Counted from the stretch's first letter, positions 13,499-23,708 are shown. The stretch: 64,000 nt of DNA from Fibrobacter succinogenes (GCA_902762795.1 CACWPM010000012.1:124001-188000); one strand, 5' to 3'. Program-made: numbers and translations. The notes: generated from the sequence alone by a model not told the origin.

Positions 13499-16400
13499 AT
13501 GATTAACACGCAGAAAAAGATGACAGAGAAAGAAAAGAAAGCAGCAGCCAAGGCCTTTGTAGAACGTTGGGCTGATAAAGGTTATGAAAAAGGCGAGTCT
13601 CAAAAATTCTGGATGGACTTACTTTCAAGTGTTTTCGGCATAGAGAACTTTGCAGAATTCATCTTTTTCGAAGAACAAGTCAAAGAACGTCTTCAAGGTA
13701 AAATAATCACTAATTTTATAGACGCCTTCATTCCTTCGACGCGCGTGATGATCGAACAAAAATCCAGCGACAAGGACTTACGTAAGCCGATAAAACAAAG
13801 TGACGGTCGATATTTAACGCCTTATCAGCAAGCAAAGAAGTATGTGGCTGATTTGCCGCTGAGCCAGCACCCCAAATGGATTGTCTCATGCAATTTTACG
13901 GAATTTCTTATATATGACATGGAACATCCAAGCGGAGAGCCAGAACAAATTTTATTGAAAAATTTGGGTAAAGAATATCATCGCCTAAATTTTTTGGTAG
14001 ATGCACGCAGTGAAAACATCAAACGTGAAGTCGAAGTTTCTATCAAAGCCGGCGAAATCGTTGGAAAAATTTACGATGCATTATTGCCCGAATTTGGCAA
14101 AAACCCAACAGCAGCAGACCTTCACGCACTGAATGTCTTGTGCGTACGTCTCGTCTTTTGCCTTTACGCCGAAGATGCAGGAATTTTCAAAAAAGAGCAA
14201 TTCTATAGTTATCTTAAGAGTTTCCGCGCCGAAAACATGCGCGTTGCTCTCCGTGAGCTTTTCCGTGTTCTTGATACAAAGCCCGAGAACCGCGACAGAT
14301 TCATGGAAGAAAAACTTGCTGATTTTCCATACGTAAACGGTTCGCTATTTCAAGAAAAAGAAGGCGAAACAATCCCTCCCATTTCGGAAAAAACAGCCGA
14401 AATTATTTTGACACATGGAAGCTTAGACTTTGACTGGTCTGAAATCAGCCCCACGATTTTCGGTGCTGTTTTTGAAAGCACATTGAACCCCGCTACACGC
14501 AGAAGCGGAGGAATGCACTATACCAGCATCGAAAACATCCATAAAGTCATTGATCCCTTATTTTTGAACGATTTAAACGCAGAATTTTCAACAATTTGCG
14601 AAATAAAAACCGCCAAAATTCGCAATGAAAAATTGGAGAATTTTCAAAAGAAACTCGGTTCACTCAAATTTTTGGACCCTGCCTGTGGTTCCGGTAATTT
14701 TCTTACAGAAACCTACGCCAGCCTCCGTAAGCTAGAAAACAAATGCGTTCAACTTCGTCTCGGTTCAGACCCCGCATTTGACGTGTATGGAGACGAATTC
14801 AAGCCTCAAGTGAACATCAACCAGTTCTACGGCATTGAAATCAACGACTTTGCAGTAAATGTGGCCAAGGCGGCACTTTGGATTGCCGAGAACCAAATGA
14901 TGGAAGAAACCTCACAAATTCTCCACCGCAATTTGTATTTTTTGCCTCTAAAAACCAATGCAACCATCGTCGAAGGCAATGCCCTAAAGATGAATTGGGA
15001 ATATTTGCAAGAGAGCGATCCCGAACTCACTCTGTGGGCAGATAAAGTCAATGTTGTTTCTCCCAAAAATATTGATCCAAAGAAAATGATTCTTGCCGAA
15101 CCAGGAAAGCACTACGATGCAGTAACTGTTGTAACAGAAAACTTGCACATAGGAAAATCTGCAGAACAACCTCATAAGAAAAATCATTACGATTACTTAA
15201 TCAGTAATCCCCCATTTATAGGATACGGTTTACAAACCAAAGAACAAAAACAAGAAACACTAGACATTTTCGTTGACAAAAACGGCAAGTCCTACAGTTC
15301 AGCAGGCAAAATTGACTATGTAGCCAACTGGTATTTCAAAGCAGCCAAGCTGATTCAAGGAACAAATACAAAATGCGCATTCGTGTCAACAAATAGCATC
15401 ACGCAAGGTGAACAAGTCACAGGTATCTGGAAACCTCTTTTTGACAGGTTTAAGTTACAAATTGATTTTGCATACCAAACATTCCGCTGGGACAGCGAAT
15501 CCGAGCAAAAGGCACACGTTCATTGCGTAATTATAGGCTTTTCGGCAAACGACTCTCAGCAACACCCCAAGCGCATTTACCTTGCCAACGGAAAAATCAA
15601 TGAGGCAAAGTCCATCAATCCCTATTTGATGGACGCACCTAACATTTTTGTTGAAAGCCGGAAAAATCCGTTGTGTAACGTTCCTTTAATGACTACAGGC
15701 AACCGTCCTGCCGATGGTGGACATCTCATTATCGAAGCGAATGAATACGAAGATTTCGTCAACAAAGAACCCGATGCAAAGCCTTTCATCAAACGTCTTA
15801 TCGGTTCTGAAGAGTTCATCAACAACAAGCCACGTTACTGTTTATGGCTCGTCAATGCGACTCCGGCGCAAATCAAAGGGATGCGTGAAGTTTACAAGCG
15901 CGTTCAGGCTTGCAAACTTGACAGAGAAAACTCACCCGATGCAGGGCGGCAGAAGCTTGCTTTAAGACCAGCTCTTTTCCGAGAAACAAACAATCCCGAA
16001 AACTATATCATTGTACCTGCAACATCTTCAGAAAAAAGAACCTACATTCCGCTAGGTTTTTTAGGAAAAGAGTTTATTCCATCAAATGCAGCCGTAATTA
16101 TCCCCGATGCAACACTTTATCATTTCGGCATTCTCACTTCCTGTGTTCACATGGCATGGATGCGCACTGTAAGTGGTAAACTAAAAAGCGATTACCGATA
16201 CAGCAAAGACATCGTTTACAATAACTTTCCATGGCCAAAGTTAGACGAAAGAACGAGCGAAGCCAATGGTCATTTCGACAAGCTCAATGACCTTAAATCA
16301 CGAATTGAGCAAACAGCACAAACAATTCTTGACGTACGCGCAAAATATCCTGATAGCAGTCTTGCCGATCTTTACGATGATTTGACAAAGCCCACAGACC

Positions 16401-16540
16401 TTCGCAAAGCCCACTCAGACAACGACAAGGCCGTTATGGAGGCCTACGGATTCAATTCAAAGATGACTGAAACTGAAATCATAATAGAATTGCTCAAAAA
16501 ATATCAAGAGCTTGTGGAAAAAATTAGCAAAAAGTCATAA
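13499..16540 (+). CDS. type IIL (MmeI-like) restriction-modification enzyme
   Basis: A single 1013-residue chain combines endonuclease and adenine methyltransferase. An N-terminal PD-(D/E)xK-like site is suggested by VMIEQKSSDKDL near residue 83. The methyltransferase has motif I LDPACGSGNFL (about residue 392) and motif IV NPPFIGYG (about residue 570). A specificity region (GNRPADGGHLIIEA, LIGSEEFINNKPRYCLW) follows, as in MmeI/YeeA proteins. Such enzymes cut one site and methylate one strand for self-protection. It has its own promoter and is full length. It extends the accessory region into a defence island. Confidence 0.88.
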   Translation: MINTQKKMTEKEKKAAAKAFVERWADKGYEKGESQKFWMDLLSSVFGIENFAEFIFFEEQVKERLQGKIITNFIDAFIPSTRVMIEQKSSDKDLRKPIKQSDGRYLTPYQQAKKYVADLPLSQHPKWIVSCNFTEFLIYDMEHPSGEPEQILLKNLGKEYHRLNFLVDARSENIKREVEVSIKAGEIVGKIYDALLPEFGKNPTAADLHALNVLCVRLVFCLYAEDAGIFKKEQFYSYLKSFRAENMRVALRELFRVLDTKPENRDRFMEEKLADFPYVNGSLFQEKEGETIPPISEKTAEIILTHGSLDFDWSEISPTIFGAVFESTLNPATRRSGGMHYTSIENIHKVIDPLFLNDLNAEFSTICEIKTAKIRNEKLENFQKKLGSLKFLDPACGSGNFLTETYASLRKLENKCVQLRLGSDPAFDVYGDEFKPQVNINQFYGIEINDFAVNVAKAALWIAENQMMEETSQILHRNLYFLPLKTNATIVEGNALKMNWEYLQESDPELTLWADKVNVVSPKNIDPKKMILAEPGKHYDAVTVVTENLHIGKSAEQPHKKNHYDYLISNPPFIGYGLQTKEQKQETLDIFVDKNGKSYSSAGKIDYVANWYFKAAKLIQGTNTKCAFVSTNSITQGEQVTGIWKPLFDRFKLQIDFAYQTFRWDSESEQKAHVHCVIIGFSANDSQQHPKRIYLANGKINEAKSINPYLMDAPNIFVESRKNPLCNVPLMTTGNRPADGGHLIIEANEYEDFVNKEPDAKPFIKRLIGSEEFINNKPRYCLWLVNATPAQIKGMREVYKRVQACKLDRENSPDAGRQKLALRPALFRETNNPENYIIVPATSSEKRTYIPLGFLGKEFIPSNAAVIIPDATLYHFGILTSCVHMAWMRTVSGKLKSDYRYSKDIVYNNFPWPKLDERTSEANGHFDKLNDLKSRIEQTAQTILDVRAKYPDSSLADLYDDLTKPTDLRKAHSDNDKAVMEAYGFNSKMTETEIIIELLKKYQELVEKISKKS

Positions 16541-16570
16541 TTTGACACGTTCGTTACTTATATTATAAAT

Positions 16571-16702
16571 ATGGCAAACGAAAAAAACATTCTCCATGTT
16601 ACAAGAACGTCCATTATGACACTATTCCTGCTATTTGGAATATTGTTTTTATTTCACTCTTTAAACGCATTCATTGTAGCAAACGTACTTTTATTTTTTT
16701 GA
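16571..16702 (+). CDS. small single-span membrane peptide
   Basis: A 43-codon frame (MANEKNILHVTRTSIM, then a hydrophobic stretch with SLNAFIVANVLLFF) lies 30 bases after the restriction enzyme. A TTGACA and TATAAA are nearby but too close to the ATG to serve it. It may be a real membrane peptide, or chance. The following 277 bases up to 16979 are AT-rich and show no gene. Confidence 0.35.
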   Translation: MANEKNILHVTRTSIMTLFLLFGILFLFHSLNAFIVANVLLFF

Positions 16703-16979
16703 ATATATGCATGTTTATAGTCCCTTCCCAAGCAGTCAAAAAAGGGATCCGTGTATAATTTCAAGGCATCGTGATTTTTTGAATATTAAAAAGAGTCATC
16801 ACAATACTTTATTCAAAGAAAAAAAAATTCCACAACAATTGCAGATTTTTCAATGATGATTACACGATTATATTTCAAATAAAGGATTTTAGGAGCAAGC
16901 GTAATTTTTCCCGACGCTTTAACATTCTACTCAGCAATATTTATCTTCAATTTTTCTTCGGAATACCGATTCTAAAATT

Positions 16980-17966
16980 CTAATCAATCAGATCGTTCTG
17001 GAACCTTGACAGGTGTTCAAACGGCAAGATTTGCCGGCCTCTGAACAGCCCGCAGCCATCGTTAATCAGTTGGTTGTTGATGGCCTTGAACATATTCACG
17101 TCAATTTTCGCAAGTTCGAGTTCCTGTAACTTTGTCAAGCGTTCATACGCCTCGTCAAAGTAAACGCATTCGCCACTTGGAATTTGGTCGTGCTTGGTAC
17201 GTCTTGTCTCCTGCGTTTTTTCGTAGCCGAAGTGGTTAGCATCGCCAATTTCTGCAAAATCGTCCATGTCTTTGGTGCGGAGCTGCACCTCCGTATAGCA
17301 ACGTGCAAGATTGTCGTAAAATGTTATATGCAACGACTGGTAACCCGAACTCCTGGGAGTAGCCACCGAGTCATGATAATACGGTTGGACAGTCTCTTTA
17401 AGCAGGTCACAGTGTCCGCCGTCCGCATGCTTGGAAATTTCTGGAGTAAACCCGCGCTCTTCCAAGAACTCGGGCAAGACGTTTGCAATGTCATACAAGT
17501 ATTTCCGTTCGACTTCGCTCCGTTCTTCGCCTTTTTTTATATGGCAAACGGGCATCGAAATCACAATACGGTAAGCGATCAGGTCGCGGAAATTCAGCTT
17601 ACTTTTAATTTCGGCTTCGGACGGAAACTTTCCATTTTTCTGGTAATAGTTGTACACAAATTCAAGGATATATCCGTTGAATTTTTCTTCGGCCCGGACA
17701 AGCGACTTTATACGCCCTTTAAAGGTAAATGCAAGGAAGGGATATTCCCTTGTCATGTACTTGTAGAACTCTTTGATTCTTTGGGACTGCGATGTCAAGA
17801 AGTCGTTGTGCTCCAGCAATTCAATAATCTGTATCAGAAAATTTGAATGTGCGAGATCAATGCTATTTCGCGTTCCTTTCGCACTGTTTCTAAGGTCATT
17901 TGAATACTGATGCAAAATTTTCAGCACTGTATTCCCGGAAAACAGGTAATCGTTCAAAGAGATCAT
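16980..17966 (-). CDS. RelA/SpoT-family (p)ppGpp synthetase-like protein
   Basis: The protein has the nucleotidyltransferase core of small alarmone synthetases: RIKSLVRAEEKF, FRDLIAYRIVI, SSGYQSLHITFYD, then EVQLRTKDMDDFAE and ANHFGYEK. No HD hydrolase, TGS or ACT domain is present, so it resembles a small synthetase with a helical N-terminal extension of ~70 residues. I prefer the ATG at 17966, which has GGGAGG 6 bases upstream, to the ATG at 17999, which has none. It would transfer pyrophosphate from ATP to GTP/GDP. Some relatives are toxins (toxSAS), so a toxin role is possible beside the defence genes. Confidence 0.8.
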   Translation of the reverse strand: MISLNDYLFSGNTVLKILHQYSNDLRNSAKGTRNSIDLAHSNFLIQIIELLEHNDFLTSQSQRIKEFYKYMTREYPFLAFTFKGRIKSLVRAEEKFNGYILEFVYNYYQKNGKFPSEAEIKSKLNFRDLIAYRIVISMPVCHIKKGEERSEVERKYLYDIANVLPEFLEERGFTPEISKHADGGHCDLLKETVQPYYHDSVATPRSSGYQSLHITFYDNLARCYTEVQLRTKDMDDFAEIGDANHFGYEKTQETRRTKHDQIPSGECVYFDEAYERLTKLQELELAKIDVNMFKAINNQLINDGCGLFRGRQILPFEHLSRFQNDLID

Positions 17967-18168
17967 CTTGCGCCTCCCGAAGTCATTTATTGACGACATA
18001 CACGAAGTAATATAACAAAAGCATTTGCGATTTCTCGCAAAATAAAGTAAATTATAAAAAATATTTTTTTTGCATATTCAAAATATTACGCATAGTGTAA
18101 AAGAAGATTTCAAAAAATGTAACGTTTTACAAGAGATGGTCATTTAAGAACATTTAGGATAAACTTTT

Positions 18169-18411
18169 ATGGATAATAGAGAACTTAAAATTCACGGTAT
18201 CTACAGGCACTTCAAAAACCGCTACTACATCGTCGAAGGAGTTGCAAAGCATTCCGAGACCGAAGAGGAATACGTCATTTACCGCGCTCTTTATGGCGAC
18301 AATACGGTTTGGCTCCGCGAAAAATCCATGTTCTTAAGCGAAGTCGATCACGAAAAATATCCGGACATCAAGCAAAAATACCGTTTCGAATTTATCGACT
18401 TTGGCAAGTAA
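18169..18411 (+). CDS. DUF1653 protein
   Basis: The 80-residue protein matches the short DUF1653 pattern: [22 protein letters not shown], then [18 protein letters not shown] and a final F-FIDF-like end. The family is a small beta-barrel-like protein of unknown role. TAGGAT precedes the ATG. It is followed 59 bases later by a membrane protein gene. Confidence 0.75.
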   Translation: MDNRELKIHGIYRHFKNRYYIVEGVAKHSETEEEYVIYRALYGDNTVWLREKSMFLSEVDHEKYPDIKQKYRFEFIDFGK

Positions 18412-18470
18412 AAGAACTAATCTTTTTTGAAAAAAAAATCACTTTACAAAAAAAAGTTTATATTATTTTC

Positions 18471-19241
18471 ATGAAAAAGAAAACTCTCATTACTTTACTT
18501 TTAACCGTCATCAGTATTCTCATGGTAACATTCTTCGTGAGAGACTGGCTCGTATTTTACAACTGTGGTGCCGTCGAGCAGTGCCTTGTCGAAAGTAGCA
18601 ATTACCAGAACATTGCCAAGTTCGCGGTAACCGCCATCATGACGGTCATCGTATTTTTCATTGGAAAAAACTGCCTTTGCAGGCGCGACCGCAACTTTTT
18701 GCAAGCGGGTTTCGCGATGGCGCTGTGTGCAGATTTCTGCTTAAAGATTTTGCACAATTATTCGCATTTCCTAAATCACCGCGGCGATTACACTTTGCTC
18801 GGCATCTGCTTTTTCATGGTGGTCCAAGCACTATTCATTTACCGACACACGCGTACGAGCGACACAGACAATAGTTCACCCTGGATTCTCTGCATACCAT
18901 TTGCGGTCATGTTCATCACGAACGCACTTCACCTGTTCCGAATTTTCGAAGGGCCGACGGTCCCGATTATCGCAACTTATGCAGCATTTCTCTTCTGTTC
19001 ACTCGCAGTCGCCTGCAAAGTTCCGAAGAAGGGCTACTTCCCCACGAAGAACGCAAGGAACATCAAGCGCGGCATGATACTATTCGTCTGCTGCGATGTA
19101 TGCGTGGGCATTTCACTTGCAACCGGCGATGACCACAGCGTTCAAGAAATTGTGGCAACCGTTGCCAATAACTTTGTATGGTATTTCTACACGCCGGCCC
19201 TGATTTTACTTGGGCTCAGCGGGTATAAAAGGAAAGAGTAA
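18471..19241 (+). CDS. YhhN-like integral membrane protein
   Basis: The 256-residue protein has about eight hydrophobic segments. The pattern of short helices with ADFCLKIL and LLGICFFMVVQALFIYRH recalls the YhhN (lysoplasmalogenase-like) family. The real start is the ATG at 18471 (MKKKTLITLL), as a longer frame upstream overlaps the DUF1653 gene. If active it would cleave the vinyl-ether bond of lysoplasmalogens in the membrane. Assignment is by topology and a few motifs only. Confidence 0.55.
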   Translation: MKKKTLITLLLTVISILMVTFFVRDWLVFYNCGAVEQCLVESSNYQNIAKFAVTAIMTVIVFFIGKNCLCRRDRNFLQAGFAMALCADFCLKILHNYSHFLNHRGDYTLLGICFFMVVQALFIYRHTRTSDTDNSSPWILCIPFAVMFITNALHLFRIFEGPTVPIIATYAAFLFCSLAVACKVPKKGYFPTKNARNIKRGMILFVCCDVCVGISLATGDDHSVQEIVATVANNFVWYFYTPALILLGLSGYKRKE

Positions 19242-19256
19242 TTTCTTACGAAATGG

Positions 19257-19316
19257 AAAAGCCCGCTTCCTTCGACTGTCGCTCAGCGCAGGCTCTGACG
19301 GGCATGACATTTTTTA
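19257..19316. terminator. shared terminator between converging genes
   Basis: GCCCG and CGGGC (19261-19265 and 19299-19303) close a long stem loop with A-run on one side and T-run on the other, serving both 18471-19241 and the GH16 gene. Confidence 0.6.
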
Positions 19317-20756
19317 CTTTTGTAAACGACCTTTGAAATCGTATTTTCGGACTTCGCGAGGTTCCTTTAAAGAGCCTTCGCGTTGCGATGATTCTCCAAA
19401 AGTGACATACAACATTCCGTTTTTGCGATAGACTCTGCTACCGTAAACATGAGCAGATGAACGCACTTCGCCCTTGAGCGAAGTCGTCGTATCCTTTGTC
19501 GGAATTTTTTCATCGGGTTTGAGCAAACGCCATACTTGATACCATGGCCAATCATCACTCCAACTTTGCACAACACGCTCGCCATCAGTAGTTGCACGCA
19601 AATAATGCCCACTGTTCTGCATTTTCATGCGAACAACATTGCCTTCGTAACCGGATTGTTTTTCCAACGCAATTTTTTGATGAGCTCCGCCATTCCACTT
19701 GTACAGTCCCGCAGAAGCTCCCGCATCTGTCTTTTCATTCGGAATTTCCACGACCACGTCACCGAAGTTGATTCGGTACGCAGAGCCCGAAAGCGGTGTA
19801 ACGGTCGCAATAGCGTTATTGCCCTTGCAGTCGCCAAGCGCAAGTTTATTATCGGCAGTCTTGACCATGCAAGTTCCGAAGTTCATAGAGAAAATACGTA
19901 CAGTATCAGGCTTTGCCGGTTTCGCCTGCCACACGCGCACCCAGTCCGCTTCAAAATACGCAGGCTTGTCCGCCGTGATTTCAATGTCATCGCCCGCCCA
20001 GCCACCAATCGCCAAATTCACGATAATGTACTGAGCAGAAAGTTGCTTGATTTCTGTTGGACGGTTGTAACTAGCAAATTTTTTATCGTCAAAATAAAAA
20101 CTCAAAGTACTCTCGTCCCATTCCACTGCATACGTGTGGAAACCCGCAGAACGGTCAACATTGTCGTCCTTATGCCCGCCAAAGGAAGCTTCGTGATCCC
20201 ACGCCGAGCCATGACTGTTATACCAACTCGGATCGGTGTAATGCAAATAGTAGTGGTGTTGCTTGCGCGATGCGGGGATTTCCAAAATGTCAATCTCCGG
20301 AGGCCAACCATCTTGCAACGTCCAGAACGCAGGCCAAGTTCCTTTTTGCCAAGGAGCTTTGAAGCGACCTTCGATATAGCCGTACTTGACTTCGAATTTT
20401 CCCTTCGTGTCAATCGCACCCGAGGTGTAGTCTACCGGAATTTCCTTGTTGTTGAATTTCGCCTTAGACCTATCTCCCGTTGCTTTGGGGTGCTTTTTCT
20501 TTTCGCCCTTGAGCTTGAGCGTGCCATCGGAGACAATCACGTTTTCTTCGGCACAATAGGCACGGTGATTATGCGTCGGTCCCCAGTTGTACGTTGGGTT
20601 CCACTTTTTCTTATCGAGACTCGTACCATCGAAATTATCTTCAAAAACAAGATCCCATCCAGATAAATTTCCCGGTGGATCAGCAAAGGCTAAAGATGCT
20701 AAAAATAAAACAATAGAATGCTTTGCGACGCTCGCAATGACGTGATTCTTTTTCAT
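19314..20756 (-). CDS. secreted GH16 beta-glucanase
   Basis: The enzyme hydrolyses beta-1,3 or mixed-linked glucans by the retaining mechanism outside the cell. After a signal peptide ending SLAFA-D (about residue 25) the GH16 jelly roll holds the catalytic EIDILE (nucleophile Glu154, Asp156, acid/base Glu159, counted from the ATG at 20756). Residues ~290-415 look like a beta-trefoil-type module (GTCMVKTADNKLALGDC, YQVWRLL). A linker and a C-terminal KYDFKGRLQK tail, typical of Fibrobacter exported enzymes, follow. GGAAG precedes this ATG. The signal peptide's front is encoded by a dispersed palindromic repeat. Confidence 0.88.
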   Translation of the reverse strand: MKKNHVIASVAKHSIVLFLASLAFADPPGNLSGWDLVFEDNFDGTSLDKKKWNPTYNWGPTHNHRAYCAEENVIVSDGTLKLKGEKKKHPKATGDRSKAKFNNKEIPVDYTSGAIDTKGKFEVKYGYIEGRFKAPWQKGTWPAFWTLQDGWPPEIDILEIPASRKQHHYYLHYTDPSWYNSHGSAWDHEASFGGHKDDNVDRSAGFHTYAVEWDESTLSFYFDDKKFASYNRPTEIKQLSAQYIIVNLAIGGWAGDDIEITADKPAYFEADWVRVWQAKPAKPDTVRIFSMNFGTCMVKTADNKLALGDCKGNNAIATVTPLSGSAYRINFGDVVVEIPNEKTDAGASAGLYKWNGGAHQKIALEKQSGYEGNVVRMKMQNSGHYLRATTDGERVVQSWSDDWPWYQVWRLLKPDEKIPTKDTTTSLKGEVRSSAHVYGSRVYRKNGMLYVTFGESSQREGSLKEPREVRKYDFKGRLQK

Positions 20757-20912
20757 ATCCACTTCCAATCCTTACCCACAACAATTTACAAAAGCATGCC
20801 ACCACCAAAAAGCAACATAAAAAGGCCGCAGGTTCTATAAATATACCTTCAGCATGTCGATAAGCCTAGTTAAAAGTTGTAAAAAAGTCCCCAAGAGCGG
20901 GATTTTAACGAT

Positions 20913-22328
20913 TTACCGGGAGTTCATCACATGACGCCGCCATTTTCCGCTCTTCCAACGGCGCCAAAAGATTAGCGGAGCCGTGCTATAGACCGCAACC
21001 ACGGCAATCCAGGCATAATGGGCCGGGAGATGGAAAATGTAAGCAACGACGTACAAGGCTATTGCCACAAACCAATTCATGATACCGCAGGCAAACATCA
21101 CCCAAACGGTATCGCCCGCCCCACGAAGCGCCCCCGCATAGATTACGAGCAAAACTTCGACAAAGATGTAGAACGTCGCTATCCGCAGCATAAAGATGCT
21201 CATCGGGCGCGCCGCATCAAAAATCGCAAGAGCACTTTCCGTTGCCTCAGCCACATCAGGCTTGAAAATATCCGTCAAAACGCCAGGCAAAAAGATGAAG
21301 AAAATTCCCATCACCAAGGAATAACCCCAGCCAAGCTTAAGCCCGGAATAAGTCGAACGCGTTGCCGCAGCGCCATCTTTCACGCCCACGTAACGCCCCA
21401 CCAAACTCGTAGACGCCACTTCCAGCCCCATCAGCGGAACATACGCCACCAAATCCCAGTTGAACATAATCGAAGAAGCTGTCGCCGACTCCGGCCCAAG
21501 CGCATGGAACATCAAAATCAGCAACTGAAACGCCGTCATGTTCAGGAACATTTCGATGCCAGACGGAATACCCTTTTGCAAAAGTTCGCGCGTCAAAGGC
21601 CAGCTAAACGCAAACGCATACCGCGTGCGGAACCGGGCATGACACTCCTTGCCAAAAAACTTCGCAAACAGAATAACCGTAGAAACGACATTGCCGATGA
21701 GCGTGCCATAAGCGGCTCCCGCAACACCCATCGCAGGAATAGGACCGCACCCGTAAATAAGGATAAAGTTGCAGGCGACGTTCACAAGCATCCCGACAAA
21801 CGCAGCCTTCATCACGATCTTGGTTTCGCCAATACCGCTAAAGAAGCACGGTGCCGCATTGCGCAACAAGTTGATTACGCCACCGAACATCAGGATGTTA
21901 AAATACGTCTTCTGGTATTCGAGCTGGTCCGTCGGTAAATGCTCCAGCCCAAACGCCAAATGCCCCAGCGGAATAGTGAGGTACAAAAGCGGCACTGAAA
22001 TCAGCGACAAATACACCGACTGCATGAATACACGGGCACAATCCCAACGTTTCTTGCCACCCAAACGTTGCGCCACCATCGCCGTCGTGTAGCTAATAGC
22101 TCCCGTAAAAAACATCGTGAGCGCAAGCTGCACCGCCCCAGCCCCAAGCGCCGCATTCATTTCGGCAGGGCCAAGCTTCGAGAGGAACAAGCGGTCGATG
22201 AACGTCATGAACGTATCAAACGACATCGACAAAAGCATCGGAAGCGCCACCACGAGCACATCCTTCACGTCCCCGTTCTTCTTGAATTTCGAAGGTTTAA
22301 AGAATTTGTTTAATAAAACATCGACCAT
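20913..22328 (-). CDS. MATE family exporter
   Basis: The 471-residue protein has the 12-helix layout of MATE transporters, with two homologous halves starting near LPMLLSMSFDTFMTFIDRLFL and GIPSGIEMFLNMTAFQLL. MATE proteins export drugs or metabolites in exchange for Na+ or H+. The ATG at 22328 heads the gene, and the length is normal. It appears monocistronic. Substrate cannot be told from sequence. Confidence 0.88.
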   Translation of the reverse strand: MVDVLLNKFFKPSKFKKNGDVKDVLVVALPMLLSMSFDTFMTFIDRLFLSKLGPAEMNAALGAGAVQLALTMFFTGAISYTTAMVAQRLGGKKRWDCARVFMQSVYLSLISVPLLYLTIPLGHLAFGLEHLPTDQLEYQKTYFNILMFGGVINLLRNAAPCFFSGIGETKIVMKAAFVGMLVNVACNFILIYGCGPIPAMGVAGAAYGTLIGNVVSTVILFAKFFGKECHARFRTRYAFAFSWPLTRELLQKGIPSGIEMFLNMTAFQLLILMFHALGPESATASSIMFNWDLVAYVPLMGLEVASTSLVGRYVGVKDGAAATRSTYSGLKLGWGYSLVMGIFFIFLPGVLTDIFKPDVAEATESALAIFDAARPMSIFMLRIATFYIFVEVLLVIYAGALRGAGDTVWVMFACGIMNWFVAIALYVVAYIFHLPAHYAWIAVVAVYSTAPLIFWRRWKSGKWRRHVMNSR

Positions 22329-22382
22329 AGCTTGGCAAAGATAGAAAAATCAAAGGCCGCGCGACAGCCAAAAAACAAAGAA

Positions 22383-23609
22383 CTATCGTTTTAGTTTGCG
22401 CAAATTTTCCAAGCGGTTGAGCGCTTCGTAAAGCGTTTCGTCTTTCTTTGCGAAGTGAAGGCGCACAAGATGATCCACCGGCTCGCGGAAAAAGCTCGAG
22501 CCCGGAACGGCCGCGACGCCCACTTTCTGCGCCATATCGATGCAGAACTGTTCATCGGGCAATGTGCCGACCGCGCATTTCACATCACTACAAGATTCGC
22601 GCACTCCGCCAACATTGCGATGACCGTATCCGAACTCGCTAATATCGATCAGTACAAAATAAGCGCCTTGCGGTTCCGTAAAACGCAAACCGAGATTACG
22701 CAATCCGTTCGTAAACAAATCCTTCATGTGCGTGTAATGCGCCTGTAAACCCGCATAATACGAGTCATCAAAACGGAGCGCCGTCACCGCCGCCTCCATC
22801 AACGGAGCCGCAGCACCCACCGTCAAAAAATCATGAACTTTCTTAATGCGCTCCATAACCGGCTCCGCCGCAAGCACATAGCCCAAGCGCCAGCCCGTTA
22901 TCGAGTACGTCTTGCTCAAACTGCTACATTCAATCGTACGTTCGAACATTCCCGGAAGCGTCGCAATGTACGTATGGCGATGCGGAGCGTAAATGATATG
23001 CTCGTAAACTTCATCCGTAATCACATACAAGTCGTACTTGACCGCAAGCGTTGCAATAATTGAAAGTTCTTCGTGCGTAAAGACCTTACCGCTCGGATTT
23101 GCCGGATTGCAAAGCACAAGCGCCTTCACGCCCGGTTGCGCCATCGCGCTTTCGAGCACGTCCGCATCGAAACTCAAGTCCACCGGCGAAAGCGGCACGT
23201 AAACCGGAGTCGCCCCGCACAAAATCGTATCCGCAGAATAGTTCTCGTAAAACGGCGAGAACAGCACCACCTTATCACCCGGATTGCAGACCGACATCAT
23301 CGATGCCATCATCGCTTCAGTACTGCCGCATGTGATGACAATCTCTTTTTGCGGATCGTAACGCAATCCACTAAAATGGAACTGCTTACCGCTCAGCGCT
23401 TCGCGGAAATTCTGCGCGCCAAATGTAATCGCATACTGGTGCGGGCCCGTCAAAGCCACTTCCGAAAGACGTTTCGTGAGCGCCTCCGGCGGGTCAAAAT
23501 CAGGGAAGCCCTGCGACAAATTAATTGCCCCGCAAGCATTGGCAATACGGGTCATTCGGCGGATGACAGAATCGGTAAAAGTTTCGGTACGTTTACTTAA
23601 CGGTTGCAT
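22383..23609 (-). CDS. PLP-dependent class I aminotransferase
   Basis: Contains GAINLSQGFPDFDPP, NPANPSG, DEVYEHIIY and the PLP lysine motif SSLSKTYSITGWRLGY, a fold type I aminotransferase close to the methionine/kynurenine aminotransferase (YbdL-like) branch. The C-terminal Arg for the substrate carboxylate is in HLVRLHFAK. I start it at the ATG at 23609 (MQPLSKRTETF), where family members begin; 24 extra upstream codons are not typical. It would transaminate aromatic or sulfur amino acids with 2-oxo acids. Full length. Confidence 0.88.
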   Translation of the reverse strand: MQPLSKRTETFTDSVIRRMTRIANACGAINLSQGFPDFDPPEALTKRLSEVALTGPHQYAITFGAQNFREALSGKQFHFSGLRYDPQKEIVITCGSTEAMMASMMSVCNPGDKVVLFSPFYENYSADTILCGATPVYVPLSPVDLSFDADVLESAMAQPGVKALVLCNPANPSGKVFTHEELSIIATLAVKYDLYVITDEVYEHIIYAPHRHTYIATLPGMFERTIECSSLSKTYSITGWRLGYVLAAEPVMERIKKVHDFLTVGAAAPLMEAAVTALRFDDSYYAGLQAHYTHMKDLFTNGLRNLGLRFTEPQGAYFVLIDISEFGYGHRNVGGVRESCSDVKCAVGTLPDEQFCIDMAQKVGVAAVPGSSFFREPVDHLVRLHFAKKDETLYEALNRLENLRKLKR

Positions 23610-23708
23610 GGCGATGGAATTTAGAAAATTCACTCGACAGAAAAGCAGGTCGTTCACACGGCCTGCCGTTTTTATAAACACTCAAAGGGAGTTCTAAAAT
23701 TGCATCGG

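Noticed and set aside
13499..16540. The only very large gene near cas1-cas2 considered as a Cas9
   Set aside because: It has methyltransferase motifs LDPACGSGNFL and NPPF and the MmeI layout, with no HNH or RuvC pattern.
21018..21938. Long open frame antisense to the MATE gene
   Set aside because: It is a mirror of the GC-rich codon pattern, with an Arg/His-rich product and no family likeness.
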